Shown here: positions 1 through 6,668 of the stretch, one piece after another | How positions within the stretch are numbered: the first letter of the stretch is position 1 | Layout of the letters: each line of letters begins with the position of its first letter | Source of the DNA: an uncultured Alphaproteobacteria bacterium | Lineage (GTDB): Bacteria > Pseudomonadota > Alphaproteobacteria > Paracaedibacterales > CAIULA01 | Assembly: GCA_903905285.1 (NCBI GenBank) | Contig: CAIVFQ010000186.1 | Coordinates: forward strand, 1-10,274 | DNA length: 10,274 nucleotides | Reading direction: 5' to 3' | Made by a program: the position numbers and the translations under genes | The notes under the pieces: model-generated | Databases searched by the model: none | Seen by the model: only the letters and a program-made list of their open reading frames with translations | What the model was told of the DNA's origin: nothing

Positions 1-238
1 AAGGGTAACTGGCAGCCTGACGAACTTTCTGAAATAATTCATCTAAAACAGGAACTTGCGTAGATAAGGATAAATGTTTCAATCCTAGCTGATCTACTAT
101 CTCCGGAATGCCCTCATCATTGCCAACAAGAAAAATTTCAGGTTTAGGTGACAGATGGATCCAACTATTGACAGCATTCGTTTGAATAGTGCCAATATGT
201 CCTCGGAAAGCTTTGGGTGTTGTAAAAAAAGTAATCAT
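1..238 (-). CDS. Glycosyltransferase-like protein, N-terminal part (gene runs off the left edge)
   Basis: The first 79 codons are visible, beginning MITFFTTPKAFRGHIGTIQ and continuing through a segment with SWIHL, EIFLVGNDEGIPEI and VPVLDELF. From memory this opening (short strand, FxGHIGxIQxNA, then a strand ending in GDDEG or GNDEG) is typical of an uncharacterised glycosyltransferase-like family in polysaccharide clusters; I could not search to confirm it. The start is well supported. ATG at 238-236 overlaps the stop of the upstream glycosyltransferase as ATGA, and GGAG lies 8 nt upstream. It is the last visible gene of the nadE-glycan operon and should continue beyond base 1. The acceptor and sugar cannot be inferred. 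Confidence 0.7.
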   Translation of the reverse strand, partial: MITFFTTPKAFRGHIGTIQTNAVNSWIHLSPKPEIFLVGNDEGIPEIVDQLGLKHLSLSTQVPVLDELFQKVRQAASYP

Positions 239-1374
239 GTTTCTTTCTCCGGAAAGACCACATCAGGCGCGCCCCACGTTTGGTTATAGACGGTTTTCAC
301 ATTGTTTTTTTTATTAACGATTTGTTGAAAGAAAAGTTCTTCTAAATCATCATCATCCAAATATTCAATACCGTTTTTATCAAGGCGGTTAAACAACAAA
401 TTTGCCCCTTCTGGTGTCCACCCTGACCCCTGGCCGTGTTCAATGTGATAAATACGGTGAGAAGAATCGAGATTAACCATCTTGATGCCATTATGGTAAG
501 CCTGGTAAATGACGATGGAATCAATGTGCCACGAAAAAATATCCCATTCTGGATAAGCTTTTAAACTGTCCCAATCTTTCTTTGATAACAGCGTAAAGTC
601 ACCGCAGGCGTTGGTGTGAAGTATTGTCTTTTCCAACCCCATCTGCCTTTTGATATGAAACCAGAGGGAATATAAATTCTCATAAAAACCCATTTTCGAC
701 TTAAACAATTGTTGAATACTTCTTGGCATTGTTATGTAATATTTGAAATTTTTAAGAACATACCCTAAAAACACCATACATGATCTTAAGAAATTACCCA
801 AAAACCCAATTTTTTTATCTTCATGTGTTTGTTTGTAGGAAAAGGTTCCTCTTGAACCATTCACGCGAAGAATATGATTTTCTGCATACTCTAAAATTTC
901 AGAAAATGGCAAATTATCAGGGATATTCGGTTCCATATCAAACCTGTCAACACGATAAGAATGACCTGGTTGCAAACCGTCTTTTATGAATTGCATTAAT
1001 TTATTTGAAAATAAAATATCAATGTTGGTGGCGAGAACGTATTCTCCCTGCGCACGTTGTATTCCAACGTTCTTAGCCAAATATTGAAAAAGCGCTAACT
1101 TATCAGAGGATTTAAATTGATTGTGGTAAGAGGCTGGGACTTGAATGACGCGGTATTGAAAATAAGGATTATTTTCGGGCCAATCCAAAGCATCAACCAA
1201 AGCAGTCTTATCAGCCGGCGGATTCCAATCAACCAAAATTAATTCAATAGAAATCTCAAAGGCCAAGGCTTGAGCTGCCAGGCCACTGACAAAATGCTGA
1301 GTTCGCCAAAGGGCATTCCCTCCATGGTCATCATTACGGGACGTGGCAACAACAGATAAATAAGGTTTTTTCAT
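235..1374 (-). CDS. Glycosyltransferase, GT-A (family 2-like) of a glycan cluster
   Basis: This 379-residue protein is predicted to be cytoplasmic and to transfer a sugar from a nucleotide-sugar donor. The N-terminus (LSVVATSRNDDHGGN, residues 6-20) resembles the nucleotide-binding first strand and loop of GT-A enzymes. ELILVDWNPP (44-53) is the second strand. AKNVGIQRAQGEYVLATNIDIL (100-121) matches the GT2 ARNxGxxxAxGxYxxxxDxD pattern, with N-I-D in place of DxD as the likely metal or donor site. A second block at 255-268 (GDFTLLSKKDW), followed by HIDS (283-286) and IYHIEH (308-313), resembles the C-terminal part of galactosyltransferase-type GT-A folds, which carries acceptor and metal ligands. 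The middle (about 190-250) is basic and hydrophobic and may contact the membrane. No Shine-Dalgarno site precedes the ATG, and the gap from the methyltransferase stop is 15 bp, so translation may be coupled. Donor and acceptor are unknown. Confidence 0.8.
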   Translation of the reverse strand: MKKPYLSVVATSRNDDHGGNALWRTQHFVSGLAAQALAFEISIELILVDWNPPADKTALVDALDWPENNPYFQYRVIQVPASYHNQFKSSDKLALFQYLAKNVGIQRAQGEYVLATNIDILFSNKLMQFIKDGLQPGHSYRVDRFDMEPNIPDNLPFSEILEYAENHILRVNGSRGTFSYKQTHEDKKIGFLGNFLRSCMVFLGYVLKNFKYYITMPRSIQQLFKSKMGFYENLYSLWFHIKRQMGLEKTILHTNACGDFTLLSKKDWDSLKAYPEWDIFSWHIDSIVIYQAYHNGIKMVNLDSSHRIYHIEHGQGSGWTPEGANLLFNRLDKNGIEYLDDDDLEELFFQQIVNKKNNVKTVYNQTWGAPDVVFPEKET

Positions 1375-1389
1375 AAATAAACAGCTTTA

Positions 1390-2181
1390 TTAATTTGATT
1401 TAGCGACAACTAAATAATGCCAACCTAGTAAGCGTTCAAATAATCTAAACAAAAAACGAGGCATAACATTCCAAGGGAAAGCTTTTTGATAATTATAATT
1501 TTTATAGGCTTCGATTTTGTAAGGAAAAATATGATCTTTCCAGCAATCTGTAATTTTAAACCCTTCAAGCAAATGCTGAAGTTCTTTTTTCGTGTAGGTA
1601 TAAGCTACGGGACAACCAGATTGTGCCTCTGGCTGAGCTAAACCAAAGCAAATCATTAAATTTTTAGTGCTGTATTTGGAATACATCATAATCCTTAACT
1701 CACCTTGCGGTTTGATAATGGTCTTAATTTCTTTTATAACTTTCTCAGGATGAGGTGTGTGGTGAATAACGCCAAACGAATATACCAGGTCAAACTTTTT
1801 ATCAGAACCAACCAATTTAGTTAAGTTCTCAGCATTACCTTCGTAAAACGTGGCCTCTAACCCCATAACGTCGAACCGTTTTTTAGTTAATTCTAAGCTT
1901 TCCCTAGACAGCTCTACGATCGTTAGCTTGGCGCCATTCTTGGCAAAATTGATGGAATCAGTTCCAATACCACAACCAATTTCTAAAACTTCTTTGCCTG
2001 CCCATTTTTCAAACTGGGCAAAACCTTTGATATGCGGCTCAACAAAATATTTCCTTTGCTCCACCTCATCAAAATATTCTCTGGTTCCAATTGGAGCGGT
2101 GCTATGCCTGATGTTGCAAGGCCTTTTATTCCAATAGTCTTTCACAACATCAATAGTAGTAGTAGTATCACGGTCTTTCAT
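1390..2181 (-). CDS. Class I SAM-dependent methyltransferase of a glycan cluster
   Basis: The protein has 263 residues. Motif I ([12 protein letters not shown], 64-75) is the glycine-rich SAM-binding loop, and the acidic residue closing strand 2 is E90 (TIVELS). NAENL (116-120) is the adenine-side motif, and [13 protein letters not shown] (130-142) is the motif IV/post-IV segment typical of small-molecule methyltransferases of the Methyltransf_11/25 type. An N-terminal extension with [16 protein letters not shown] (36-51) probably forms a lid or the acceptor site. The C-terminal half (about 165-263) is aromatic and basic, with no membrane segment. The start overlaps the upstream stop as TAATG and has no Shine-Dalgarno site, which implies translational coupling to the preceding glycosyltransferase. 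Sitting between two glycosyltransferase genes, it most likely O- or N-methylates a sugar or other group of a surface glycan. The substrate is not determinable here. Confidence 0.85.
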   Translation of the reverse strand: MKDRDTTTTIDVVKDYWNKRPCNIRHSTAPIGTREYFDEVEQRKYFVEPHIKGFAQFEKWAGKEVLEIGCGIGTDSINFAKNGAKLTIVELSRESLELTKKRFDVMGLEATFYEGNAENLTKLVGSDKKFDLVYSFGVIHHTPHPEKVIKEIKTIIKPQGELRIMMYSKYSTKNLMICFGLAQPEAQSGCPVAYTYTKKELQHLLEGFKITDCWKDHIFPYKIEAYKNYNYQKAFPWNVMPRFLFRLFERLLGWHYLVVAKSN

Positions 2182-3065
2182 TATTTCGGCACTCTCTGAA
2201 GCTTAGAAGAAAAGAACTCACGTATCTTTCTATAAGCAGTAGTAATGGATAAGTTTAAAAAAGATAACGGCGCAATCATAAAGCAAGCAAACAAGTATTT
2301 AATAGACAATTTGTACAAGCGATTTTTCCAGGAAGCATAGAACAATTCATAGAAAATTACCATCTTTATTGTTTTTTTGTCAGCATCAGGAAATGCCTCT
2401 ACAAGGCTTTGGAATTGGATTAGGGCTTGTTTGGCTGTTTCAAAGCTGACGGTATGACCAGCGCGAATATCGGCCAAAACCAGCGGTACCCGTTGCCATT
2501 CATAAAAGCGCGCAAATCTTATTTGCCATTCCCAGTCTTCAAACCTTTTTAACGTTTCATTTTGGAATCCAACTTTGTCTAGGCATTCTTTTTTAAACAA
2601 CAACGTGCTGCCAGGGCTGAGGTTACAACCCTTCAGGCTTTGTTCATAAAAGCTGGGCTCCATGGCAATTTCACGAATCACAGAATGATCTTCAAATACC
2701 AACCGGTAAGAGGTCACGCATCCCCCAACCTGATCAGGACTGTTTTTTAGAAATTCCACTTGGACTTCTAATTTCTGGGGATGCCAGGTGTCGTCAGAAT
2801 CGAGAAAAGCGATATAGTCGCCCCGGGCCATCCTCATGCCGGTATTACGGGCAGCCGCAGCCCCCTTATTTTGGGGATGCAACACATAGATTAAACGCGG
2901 ATCAGAAATTTCCCGAACGTGGCTGGCTGTTTCATCCATCGAACCATCATCAACGACAATCAACTCATAATCGGTATAAGTTTGCTCCAACACGCTGTGG
3001 ATAGCCGCTTGAACAGAGCCAACGCGGTTATAGGTTGGCAGAATGATAGAAACAGTTGGCATCAT
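2181..3065 (-). CDS. Glycosyltransferase family 2 (GT-A)
   Basis: This 294-residue protein has a textbook GT2 N-terminal domain. [10 protein letters not shown] (5-14) is the first strand, [13 protein letters not shown] (34-46) carries the uridine-binding Asp pair, [26 protein letters not shown] (67-92) includes the DSD metal-binding motif at 89-91, and WHPQKLE follows. The [14 protein letters not shown] block in the second half matches the ED(W)xxxxR region carrying the presumed catalytic acid. The C-terminal hydrophobic stretch ([18 protein letters not shown]) with basic residues is common in GT2 enzymes acting at the inner membrane. The first ATG (3065) overlaps the nadE stop by 4 bp (ATGA). 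A second in-frame ATG follows immediately, so the true start is one of these two. It likely transfers one sugar of a surface polysaccharide or glycolipid. The specific sugar is unknown. Confidence 0.92.
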   Translation of the reverse strand: MMPTVSIILPTYNRVGSVQAAIHSVLEQTYTDYELIVVDDGSMDETASHVREISDPRLIYVLHPQNKGAAAARNTGMRMARGDYIAFLDSDDTWHPQKLEVQVEFLKNSPDQVGGCVTSYRLVFEDHSVIREIAMEPSFYEQSLKGCNLSPGSTLLFKKECLDKVGFQNETLKRFEDWEWQIRFARFYEWQRVPLVLADIRAGHTVSFETAKQALIQFQSLVEAFPDADKKTIKMVIFYELFYASWKNRLYKLSIKYLFACFMIAPLSFLNLSITTAYRKIREFFSSKLQRVPK

Positions 3066-4720
3066 AAATTCAGTAAAAAGCCGTTGGTAATGGGGTAACG
3101 CCGCTCTGCACTTAAGGCTTTGGTGCTGACCTTTGGCCCTGGAGGTGACTGGCGGCGTTTATATTCGGCGCGGTGCAACAGGTGATAGACTCTGTCAACA
3201 TCAGCTTGGTTAAACCCTTGCGCAACAACGTCTTGAATGCTGGATTTTTTCTCGATCAATTCATATAGAATAGCATCTAAAATTTCATAAGCAGGCAAGC
3301 TGTCTTGGTCTGTTTGGTTGGGTTTAAGCTCGGCTGACGGGGGCTTGGTGATGACGCTGACGGGCATTACCGGCCCTTTGGGACCCAAGAAATTAGGGTG
3401 ATTATTTTCATTACGCCACTGTGACAGAGAAAATACCTGCAGCTTATAAACATCCTTCAAGGGATTATACCCCCCACACATATCCCCATAAAGGGTGGCA
3501 TAGCCCACAGCCATTTCTGATTTGTTACCCGTCGACAACACCATAGAACCATTTTTATTGCTCATTGCCATCAACAACATACCCCTGGCCCGTGACTGAA
3601 TGTTTTCTTCAGTTGTGTCGGCCGCCTGCCCAGTGAACGTATCTTGCAAGATGTCTTGATACGCCATCATAGCGGGTTCGATATTAAGAACCTGGTACGA
3701 GGTTTTTAAAAACTCAACAATACTTTTCGCATCGTCAAAACTTGCCTTCGAGGTATAGGGCGATGGCATCATAATACAGTGCACCCGTTCAGCACCAAGC
3801 GCGTCCACGGCAATCGCGGCGACCAAAGCTGAATCAATACCACCGGACAACCCAATTAAAACGCCCTTAAAACCATTTTTCTCTACATAGTCTTTCAAAC
3901 CCATGACAAGGCAATGATAGACGGCTTCGTCTTCGGTTATAAGATTTTTAGAAGTTTCCTCTAAAGGCTTTACAGATACGCGGCTTTCTTTCTTTTCAAG
4001 TTTTATAAAGCCCACAGCTTCCTGAAAGGCCGGCATTTCTAAGGCATAATCTTGGTCAGCTGTCATAACAAACGATTGGCCATCAAAAACCAGATGGTCT
4101 TGTCCACCAACCATGTTCAAATAAATTAAGGGCAGACCTGTTTCTGCAACCCTTTCTTTTGCCTGATTCTGGCGCCGTTCGTGTTTGGTTAAATCAAAGG
4201 GTGAACCATTCAGCACAACCAAAACCTCGGCGCCATTTTGTTTCAAATGTTGGGTGGGTTCTGGGTACCACATGTCTTCACAAACCATAATACCCAACTG
4301 CAACCCGCGAAAAAGAATAGGAACGGGCAAAGGTCCGGGCTGGAAAATACGCTTTTCGTCAAAGACACCATGATTGGGTAATTTATGTTTAAGAAGAATG
4401 TGTTGGATTTTGCCATCTTCAATCAGCATGGCTGTGTTAACGATTTTATCAGCCTGCAACCAGGGGGACCCCAATAAAATTGCCGTTGAAGATCCAATCG
4501 TCGCGTCAGCTAGATCATGAATAACGTATTCAACTTGCTGCAAAAAATAACGGTTTAGAACCAAATCCTCTAAGGGATAACCTGTAATTGCGCATTCCGG
4601 AAAAACAACCAAGTCTACGCCTTGTTGTTGGCATAAGGCCAGATGATGCTTTATTTTTTCTAGGTTATGTTGAAGATGCCCCACCCAAGGGTTTATTTGA
4701 CACAGGCCGATTGTTGTCAT
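3062..4720 (-). CDS. nadE: Glutamine-dependent NAD+ synthetase
   Basis: The enzyme catalyses the last step of NAD biosynthesis: it amidates deamido-NAD+ using ATP and ammonia released from glutamine, in the cytoplasm. The 552 residues hold both expected domains. The N-terminal nitrilase-type glutaminase (about 1-260) has its Glu-Lys-Cys triad visible as E42 (VVFPECAITG), K111 (LKHKLPNHGVFDEKR) and C147 (GIMVCEDMW). The C-terminal synthetase (about 265-552) has the PP-loop SGGIDS at 292-297, NIQSRARG (373-380), STGNKSE (396-402) and the YGDMCGGYNPLKDVYK segment. The length is normal and no key residue is missing. The start fits the family (M followed by IGLCQINPWVGHLQHN). AAGGA lies only 3 nt before the ATG, a tight spacing. 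It is the first gene of the minus-strand operon, and its stop overlaps the next glycosyltransferase start by 4 bp. A hairpin-rich leader (4737-4828) precedes it. Confidence 0.97.
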   Translation of the reverse strand: MTTIGLCQINPWVGHLQHNLEKIKHHLALCQQQGVDLVVFPECAITGYPLEDLVLNRYFLQQVEYVIHDLADATIGSSTAILLGSPWLQADKIVNTAMLIEDGKIQHILLKHKLPNHGVFDEKRIFQPGPLPVPILFRGLQLGIMVCEDMWYPEPTQHLKQNGAEVLVVLNGSPFDLTKHERRQNQAKERVAETGLPLIYLNMVGGQDHLVFDGQSFVMTADQDYALEMPAFQEAVGFIKLEKKESRVSVKPLEETSKNLITEDEAVYHCLVMGLKDYVEKNGFKGVLIGLSGGIDSALVAAIAVDALGAERVHCIMMPSPYTSKASFDDAKSIVEFLKTSYQVLNIEPAMMAYQDILQDTFTGQAADTTEENIQSRARGMLLMAMSNKNGSMVLSTGNKSEMAVGYATLYGDMCGGYNPLKDVYKLQVFSLSQWRNENNHPNFLGPKGPVMPVSVITKPPSAELKPNQTDQDSLPAYEILDAILYELIEKKSSIQDVVAQGFNQADVDRVYHLLHRAEYKRRQSPPGPKVSTKALSAERRYPITNGFLLNL

Positions 4721-4736
4721 GAATCCTTAGTTTTGC

Positions 4737-4765
4737 TGTAAAAGTACTTGTCCGGTACTTTTGCA
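4737..4765 (-). other. Hairpin in the nadE leader
   Basis: There is an 11-bp inverted repeat (arms 4737-4747 and 4755-4765, one G-T wobble) around a 7-base loop. It includes the perfect core AAAAGTAC / GTACTTTT. Read on the minus strand it ends about 8 nt before the AAGGA site of nadE. It has no trailing T-run, so it is not a convincing terminator. It could be a leader structure, an operator or an mRNA-stabilising stem. That it is an inverted repeat is certain; its function is unknown. Confidence 0.5.
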
Positions 4766-4783
4766 TGTTCTGAGCAAACACGC

Positions 4784-4828
4784 AAGTCTCAGAGCACGAG
4801 CTGTATAAGTTCAGGCACTTTGAGACTT
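4784..4828. repeat. Second inverted repeat upstream of nadE
   Basis: Arms AAGTCTCAGAG (4784-4794) and CTTTGAGACTT (4818-4828) are complementary over 11 positions with one wobble pair, separated by 23 bases. It lies between the leader hairpin of nadE and the GTCATTGCGA palindrome, so three successive inverted repeats fill the spacer between nadE and the Cys/His-rich gene. Its function is unknown: perhaps a mobile-repeat remnant, or 3'-UTR or leader structure. Confidence 0.45.
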
Positions 4829-4836
4829 ACAGAGAT

Positions 4837-4876
4837 GCTGTCATTGCGAGCCCTTCAAAAGGGCATAGCAATGACA
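4837..4876. repeat. Palindromic interspersed repeat, GTCATTGCGA family (copy 1)
   Basis: TGTCATTGC (4839-4847) pairs with GCAATGACA (4868-4876), and GCCCTT / AAGGGC forms an inner stem around a three-base loop, giving one long imperfect hairpin. Thirteen bases (4837-4849) recur exactly, inverted, at 5741-5753. This core resembles short palindromic repeats I know from many bacterial genomes (GTCATTGCGAGGAGC...). It starts 12 nt past the stop of the Cys/His-rich gene and could act as an mRNA 3'-end structure, but it lacks a T-tract. Confidence 0.7.
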
Positions 4877-4888
4877 CAATGCCGCCTA

Positions 4889-5476
4889 TTAGCAGCAGCC
4901 GGGCTTCTTTCCTGTAACACGGCTAAGCTGGCAGCTAGCGTTATCAAGACCCCATTGGGTTATTGAACAAACGAACCATCCAAAAGGAAGAGCCTTAACC
5001 ACAGAAGCCGCTAATAATGCTGCACTTTGTCCAACAATCCCTCGATCAGAGTAGCAGTGTGGCACCAAAGGGTGTGTCACGTGTGCAGGTTTCACGGGAA
5101 TGCCGCGTATTACTTCGCCAATATTACAGGGATTAAGGAAATCAAGTTCTTCACACACTAACGGCTTAGGAATGGTGACAGATACCACATCGTAGCACGA
5201 TCCACAATCGACCTTAGTGTTGAAAATTTCTTGCCCACAATGGGTCCTTCTATCATGTCGGTGATCATCGCAAGATTCACGACCTCTACCATGTCCTCTG
5301 TCAAGTCTGTCGAGTTCTCTTTCTAATGCACAAAATGTGCTTTGGTGACGAGCAGTCCCACAGTGTGATTTACCATGGCGGTGATGGTGTTCTCTATAGC
5401 CGTCACATGCTTGGCTTGTTTGACCAACTGCACTTACTAACAACGCAGCCATAAAGATTTTTTTTAAACATAACAT
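4889..5476 (-). CDS. Cys- and His-rich predicted exported protein, unknown function
   Basis: I do not recognise this 195-residue protein. The N-terminus MLCLKKIFMAALLVSAVG (1-18) is a good signal peptide with probable cleavage after SQA (residue 23), leaving Cys24 as the first mature residue. The residues before it (TSQA) do not form a lipobox, so a lipoprotein is unlikely. The mature chain has 14 cysteines (24, 39, 49, 69, 80, 91, 94, 108, 117, 141, 170, 182, 194, 195) and a His/Arg/Asp-rich half (EHHHRHGKSHCG, SCDDHRHDRRTHCG). These suggest either a disulfide-rich periplasmic or secreted protein or a metal binder. The C-terminal part is more hydrophobic (AALLAASVVKALPFGWFVC) and ends in Cys-Cys. 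The start is supported by AAGGA with a 7-nt spacer. It lies between two palindromic repeats and upstream of nadE in the same direction. An effector or envelope role is only inference. Confidence 0.8.
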   Translation of the reverse strand: MLCLKKIFMAALLVSAVGQTSQACDGYREHHHRHGKSHCGTARHQSTFCALERELDRLDRGHGRGRESCDDHRHDRRTHCGQEIFNTKVDCGSCYDVVSVTIPKPLVCEELDFLNPCNIGEVIRGIPVKPAHVTHPLVPHCYSDRGIVGQSAALLAASVVKALPFGWFVCSITQWGLDNASCQLSRVTGKKPGCC

Positions 5477-5598
5477 TGTCTTATCCTTTTCATAAAAAAT
5501 AAAGTACCTACAAGTAAATAGATAGTCTAATTAAATTAAAAAAAGGTTAAGATAAGAATTTATTTTTGAGATAATATATTAAGTGGTTATAGCTAATT

Positions 5599-5755
5599 CC
5601 CCTCATTAAAGGTGGGGTATCGTCATCACGAGGAGCCGCAAATCCCCCCACCGTCATCTCACGAGGAGCGCAAGCGACGTGGTGATCTCCAGCCATTTTT
5701 GGGCACACTTTCAGAAGATTGCCGCCACCCATTTTGGGGTTCGCAATGACAGCTT
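5599..5755. repeat. Composite palindromic repeat locus, GTCATTGCGA/CGTCATC family
   Basis: This fills most of the 345-base spacer between two genes. Two partial direct copies begin CGTCATCACGAGGAGC (5621) and CGTCATCTCACGAGGAGC (5652). The second folds through ATCTCACG (5657-5664) against CGTGGTGAT (5678-5686) with an AGGAGCGCAAGCGA-type loop. A third unit (5718-5750) is an inverted copy of the GTCATTGCGA palindrome: ATTGC (5719-5723) pairs with GCAAT (5743-5747), with an ACCC/GGGGT inner stem. A small CCCC...GGGG stem (5599-5617) sits at the left end. The GAGGAGCG-AGCGACGTGG motif matches a widespread bacterial interspersed repeat type, by memory. A 61-codon open frame crossing the locus reads through repeat sequence and is not credible as a gene. 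Confidence 0.7.
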
Positions 5756-5795
5756 AAAAACAAAAAAACCAAGCAGAATTTAATCTGCTTGGTTT
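5756..5795 (-). terminator. Intrinsic terminator of the 203-codon exported-protein gene
   Basis: A perfect 12-bp stem (arms 5766-5777 and 5784-5795, AAACCAAGCAGA / TCTGCTTGGTTT) has a 6-base loop. On the minus strand it is followed directly by TTTT G TTTTT (5765-5756). It begins 26 nt beyond the TAA of the gene ending at 5822. There is no T-run on the plus-strand side, so it acts in the minus direction only. Confidence 0.9.
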
Positions 5796-5821
5796 CATAA
5801 AGATGCGGTAAAAAAACTTAA

Positions 5822-6433
5822 TTACGCGATTTTTTGCTTTCCTGGGCAGAAGCTTCTAACCCAAGCGAAGCCGGAACATAGCAGGCCATAAGCCTCAGTT
5901 GTAGCAAAATTAACTGTGCCTTTTCTTTGGGTCCATCTGCCATAGAGTGATTTTGCTTCATCAAAAGCTTGACTCGCCAATGGGCCTACATATGCAAGAG
6001 CCGCAGTTGCCTTTGGTGTTCCTTTTACTATTGCACCTTTTACGTAATGACTGTCTAGTACAGTCTGCCCCGTTCTCCCAACTAGCTCAACGGCATTTTG
6101 GACTGGCATAGTGGTTAATGCATTCATTAGCGTTCCTGCGGCTCCTCCTACCAAGGGCTGCAAACATGGTGGGGCATACTCATTAAGGACCCCTACCGCA
6201 GTATGAATGCCCTGCGCTGTCGCTTGCACGTACTCTTTTCGTTGGTCTTTACCCTCTTCCACTATAGGAGGAAACTCGCTGCCGCCGCCACCAGAACTAG
6301 AAATTACTTCTTTTTGTTTAGCACCACCACTAGCACTAGCTCCATCTTCAAGCCCAGCTTCCATTGCCACTACCGCTTGTGTTAGGGAAACCCCTAGCAC
6401 AGCAACCATAAGAAATTTCTTGTAAAATACCAT
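5822..6433 (-). CDS. Predicted exported protein with Gly/Ser linker, unknown function
   Basis: The start chosen is the ATG at 6433, giving 203 residues. AAAGGA stands 7 nt before it (6441-6446) and the protein then opens with a clean signal peptide, MVFYKKFLMVAVLGVSLTQA, cleaved probably after VVA (residue 23). An ATG 81 bases further upstream would add a polar extension without a Shine-Dalgarno site. The mature protein starts with a low-complexity acidic and Gly/Ser-rich stretch (about 24-60, including SSSGGGGSE). It continues as a small-residue-rich, mostly helical-looking domain (70-165, with LVGGAAGTLMNAL and AIVKGTPKATAALAYVG) and ends with Cys186 and Cys196. No family is recognised. It has its own likely promoter (TATAAT at 6479-6484) and intrinsic terminator, so it is probably monocistronic. 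Its closeness to T6SS genes makes a secreted or envelope role plausible but unproven. Confidence 0.78.
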   Translation of the reverse strand: MVFYKKFLMVAVLGVSLTQAVVAMEAGLEDGASASGGAKQKEVISSSGGGGSEFPPIVEEGKDQRKEYVQATAQGIHTAVGVLNEYAPPCLQPLVGGAAGTLMNALTTMPVQNAVELVGRTGQTVLDSHYVKGAIVKGTPKATAALAYVGPLASQAFDEAKSLYGRWTQRKGTVNFATTEAYGLLCSGFAWVRSFCPGKQKIA

Positions 6434-6440
6434 TTGACTT

Positions 6441-6446
6441 TCCTTT
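6441..6446 (-). promoter_or_regulatory. Shine-Dalgarno site fixing the start of the 203-codon gene
   Basis: AAAGGA on the minus strand, 7 nt before the ATG at 6433. It decides between this start and the longer frame beginning at 6514, and the signal peptide supports the same choice. Confidence 0.75.
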
Positions 6447-6478
6447 GAATTAATTAATAACGGTTCGACCTTAATAAA

Positions 6479-6484
6479 ATTATA
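6479..6484 (-). promoter_or_regulatory. Candidate -10 box of the 203-codon exported-protein gene
   Basis: An exact TATAAT on the minus strand lies 45 nt before the proposed ATG (6433), predicting a leader of about 38 nt. The matching -35 region is poor (AAAACA at 17-nt spacing), so either a weak promoter or an activator-dependent one is possible. Exact matches occur by chance in such AT-rich DNA. Confidence 0.4.
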
Positions 6485-6580
6485 ACTTAAACACAACTCC
6501 CTGTTTTTAGTCACTTTTTATTAAATTCTGTTTTTAATCTGTCGAAACTCATAAATTATGAATTCATTTCTAGCATTTTG

Positions 6581-6640
6581 GCAATTAAAAGTTATAATTT
6601 AATTAAAATTAAACACTTTAAAAGATTTTTTTGTGTTTCA
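6581..6640 (+). repeat. Direct repeat, copy A: duplicate of the tssF promoter/leader
   Basis: These 60 bases match 7282-7342 with three substitutions (6583, 6592, 6615) and one fewer T in the T-run. The match covers TATAAT (6593-6598), the AT-rich leader and GTGTTTCA, the first eight bases of tssF. After those bases this copy diverges and reads GTG TTT CAA TAA, an abortive reading frame. It lies just past the 3' end of the 133-codon gene, in the orientation antisense to it. Confidence 0.92.
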
Positions 6641-6668
6641 ATAAGGAATCCTTGTGAGGAAAGGGTAT

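Noticed and set aside
4748..4966. Plus-strand open frame of 72 codons over the nadE spacer
   Set aside because: It crosses three inverted repeats and overlaps the 3' end of the Cys/His-rich gene. It has no ribosome site or domain.
4889..5476. Lipoprotein reading of the Cys/His-rich protein because mature residue 1 is Cys
   Set aside because: The residues before Cys24 (TSQA) do not form a lipobox (small residue at -1 is present, but no Leu-like residue at -3), so signal peptidase I cleavage is more likely.
5547..5732. A 61-codon minus-strand open frame with start codon
   Set aside because: It reads straight through the palindromic repeat locus, has no family resemblance, and its composition reflects the repeat. 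No convincing ribosome site was seen.
4837..5755. CRISPR array from the repeated GTCATTGCGA/CGTCATC units
   Set aside because: The units are few, palindromic, differently oriented and irregularly spaced, with no uniform spacers and no cas gene.
6434..6514. Longer start for the 203-codon exported protein (ATG at 6514)
   Set aside because: It adds 27 residues before an obvious signal peptide and has no Shine-Dalgarno site, while AAAGGA stands at the right distance from the ATG at 6433.
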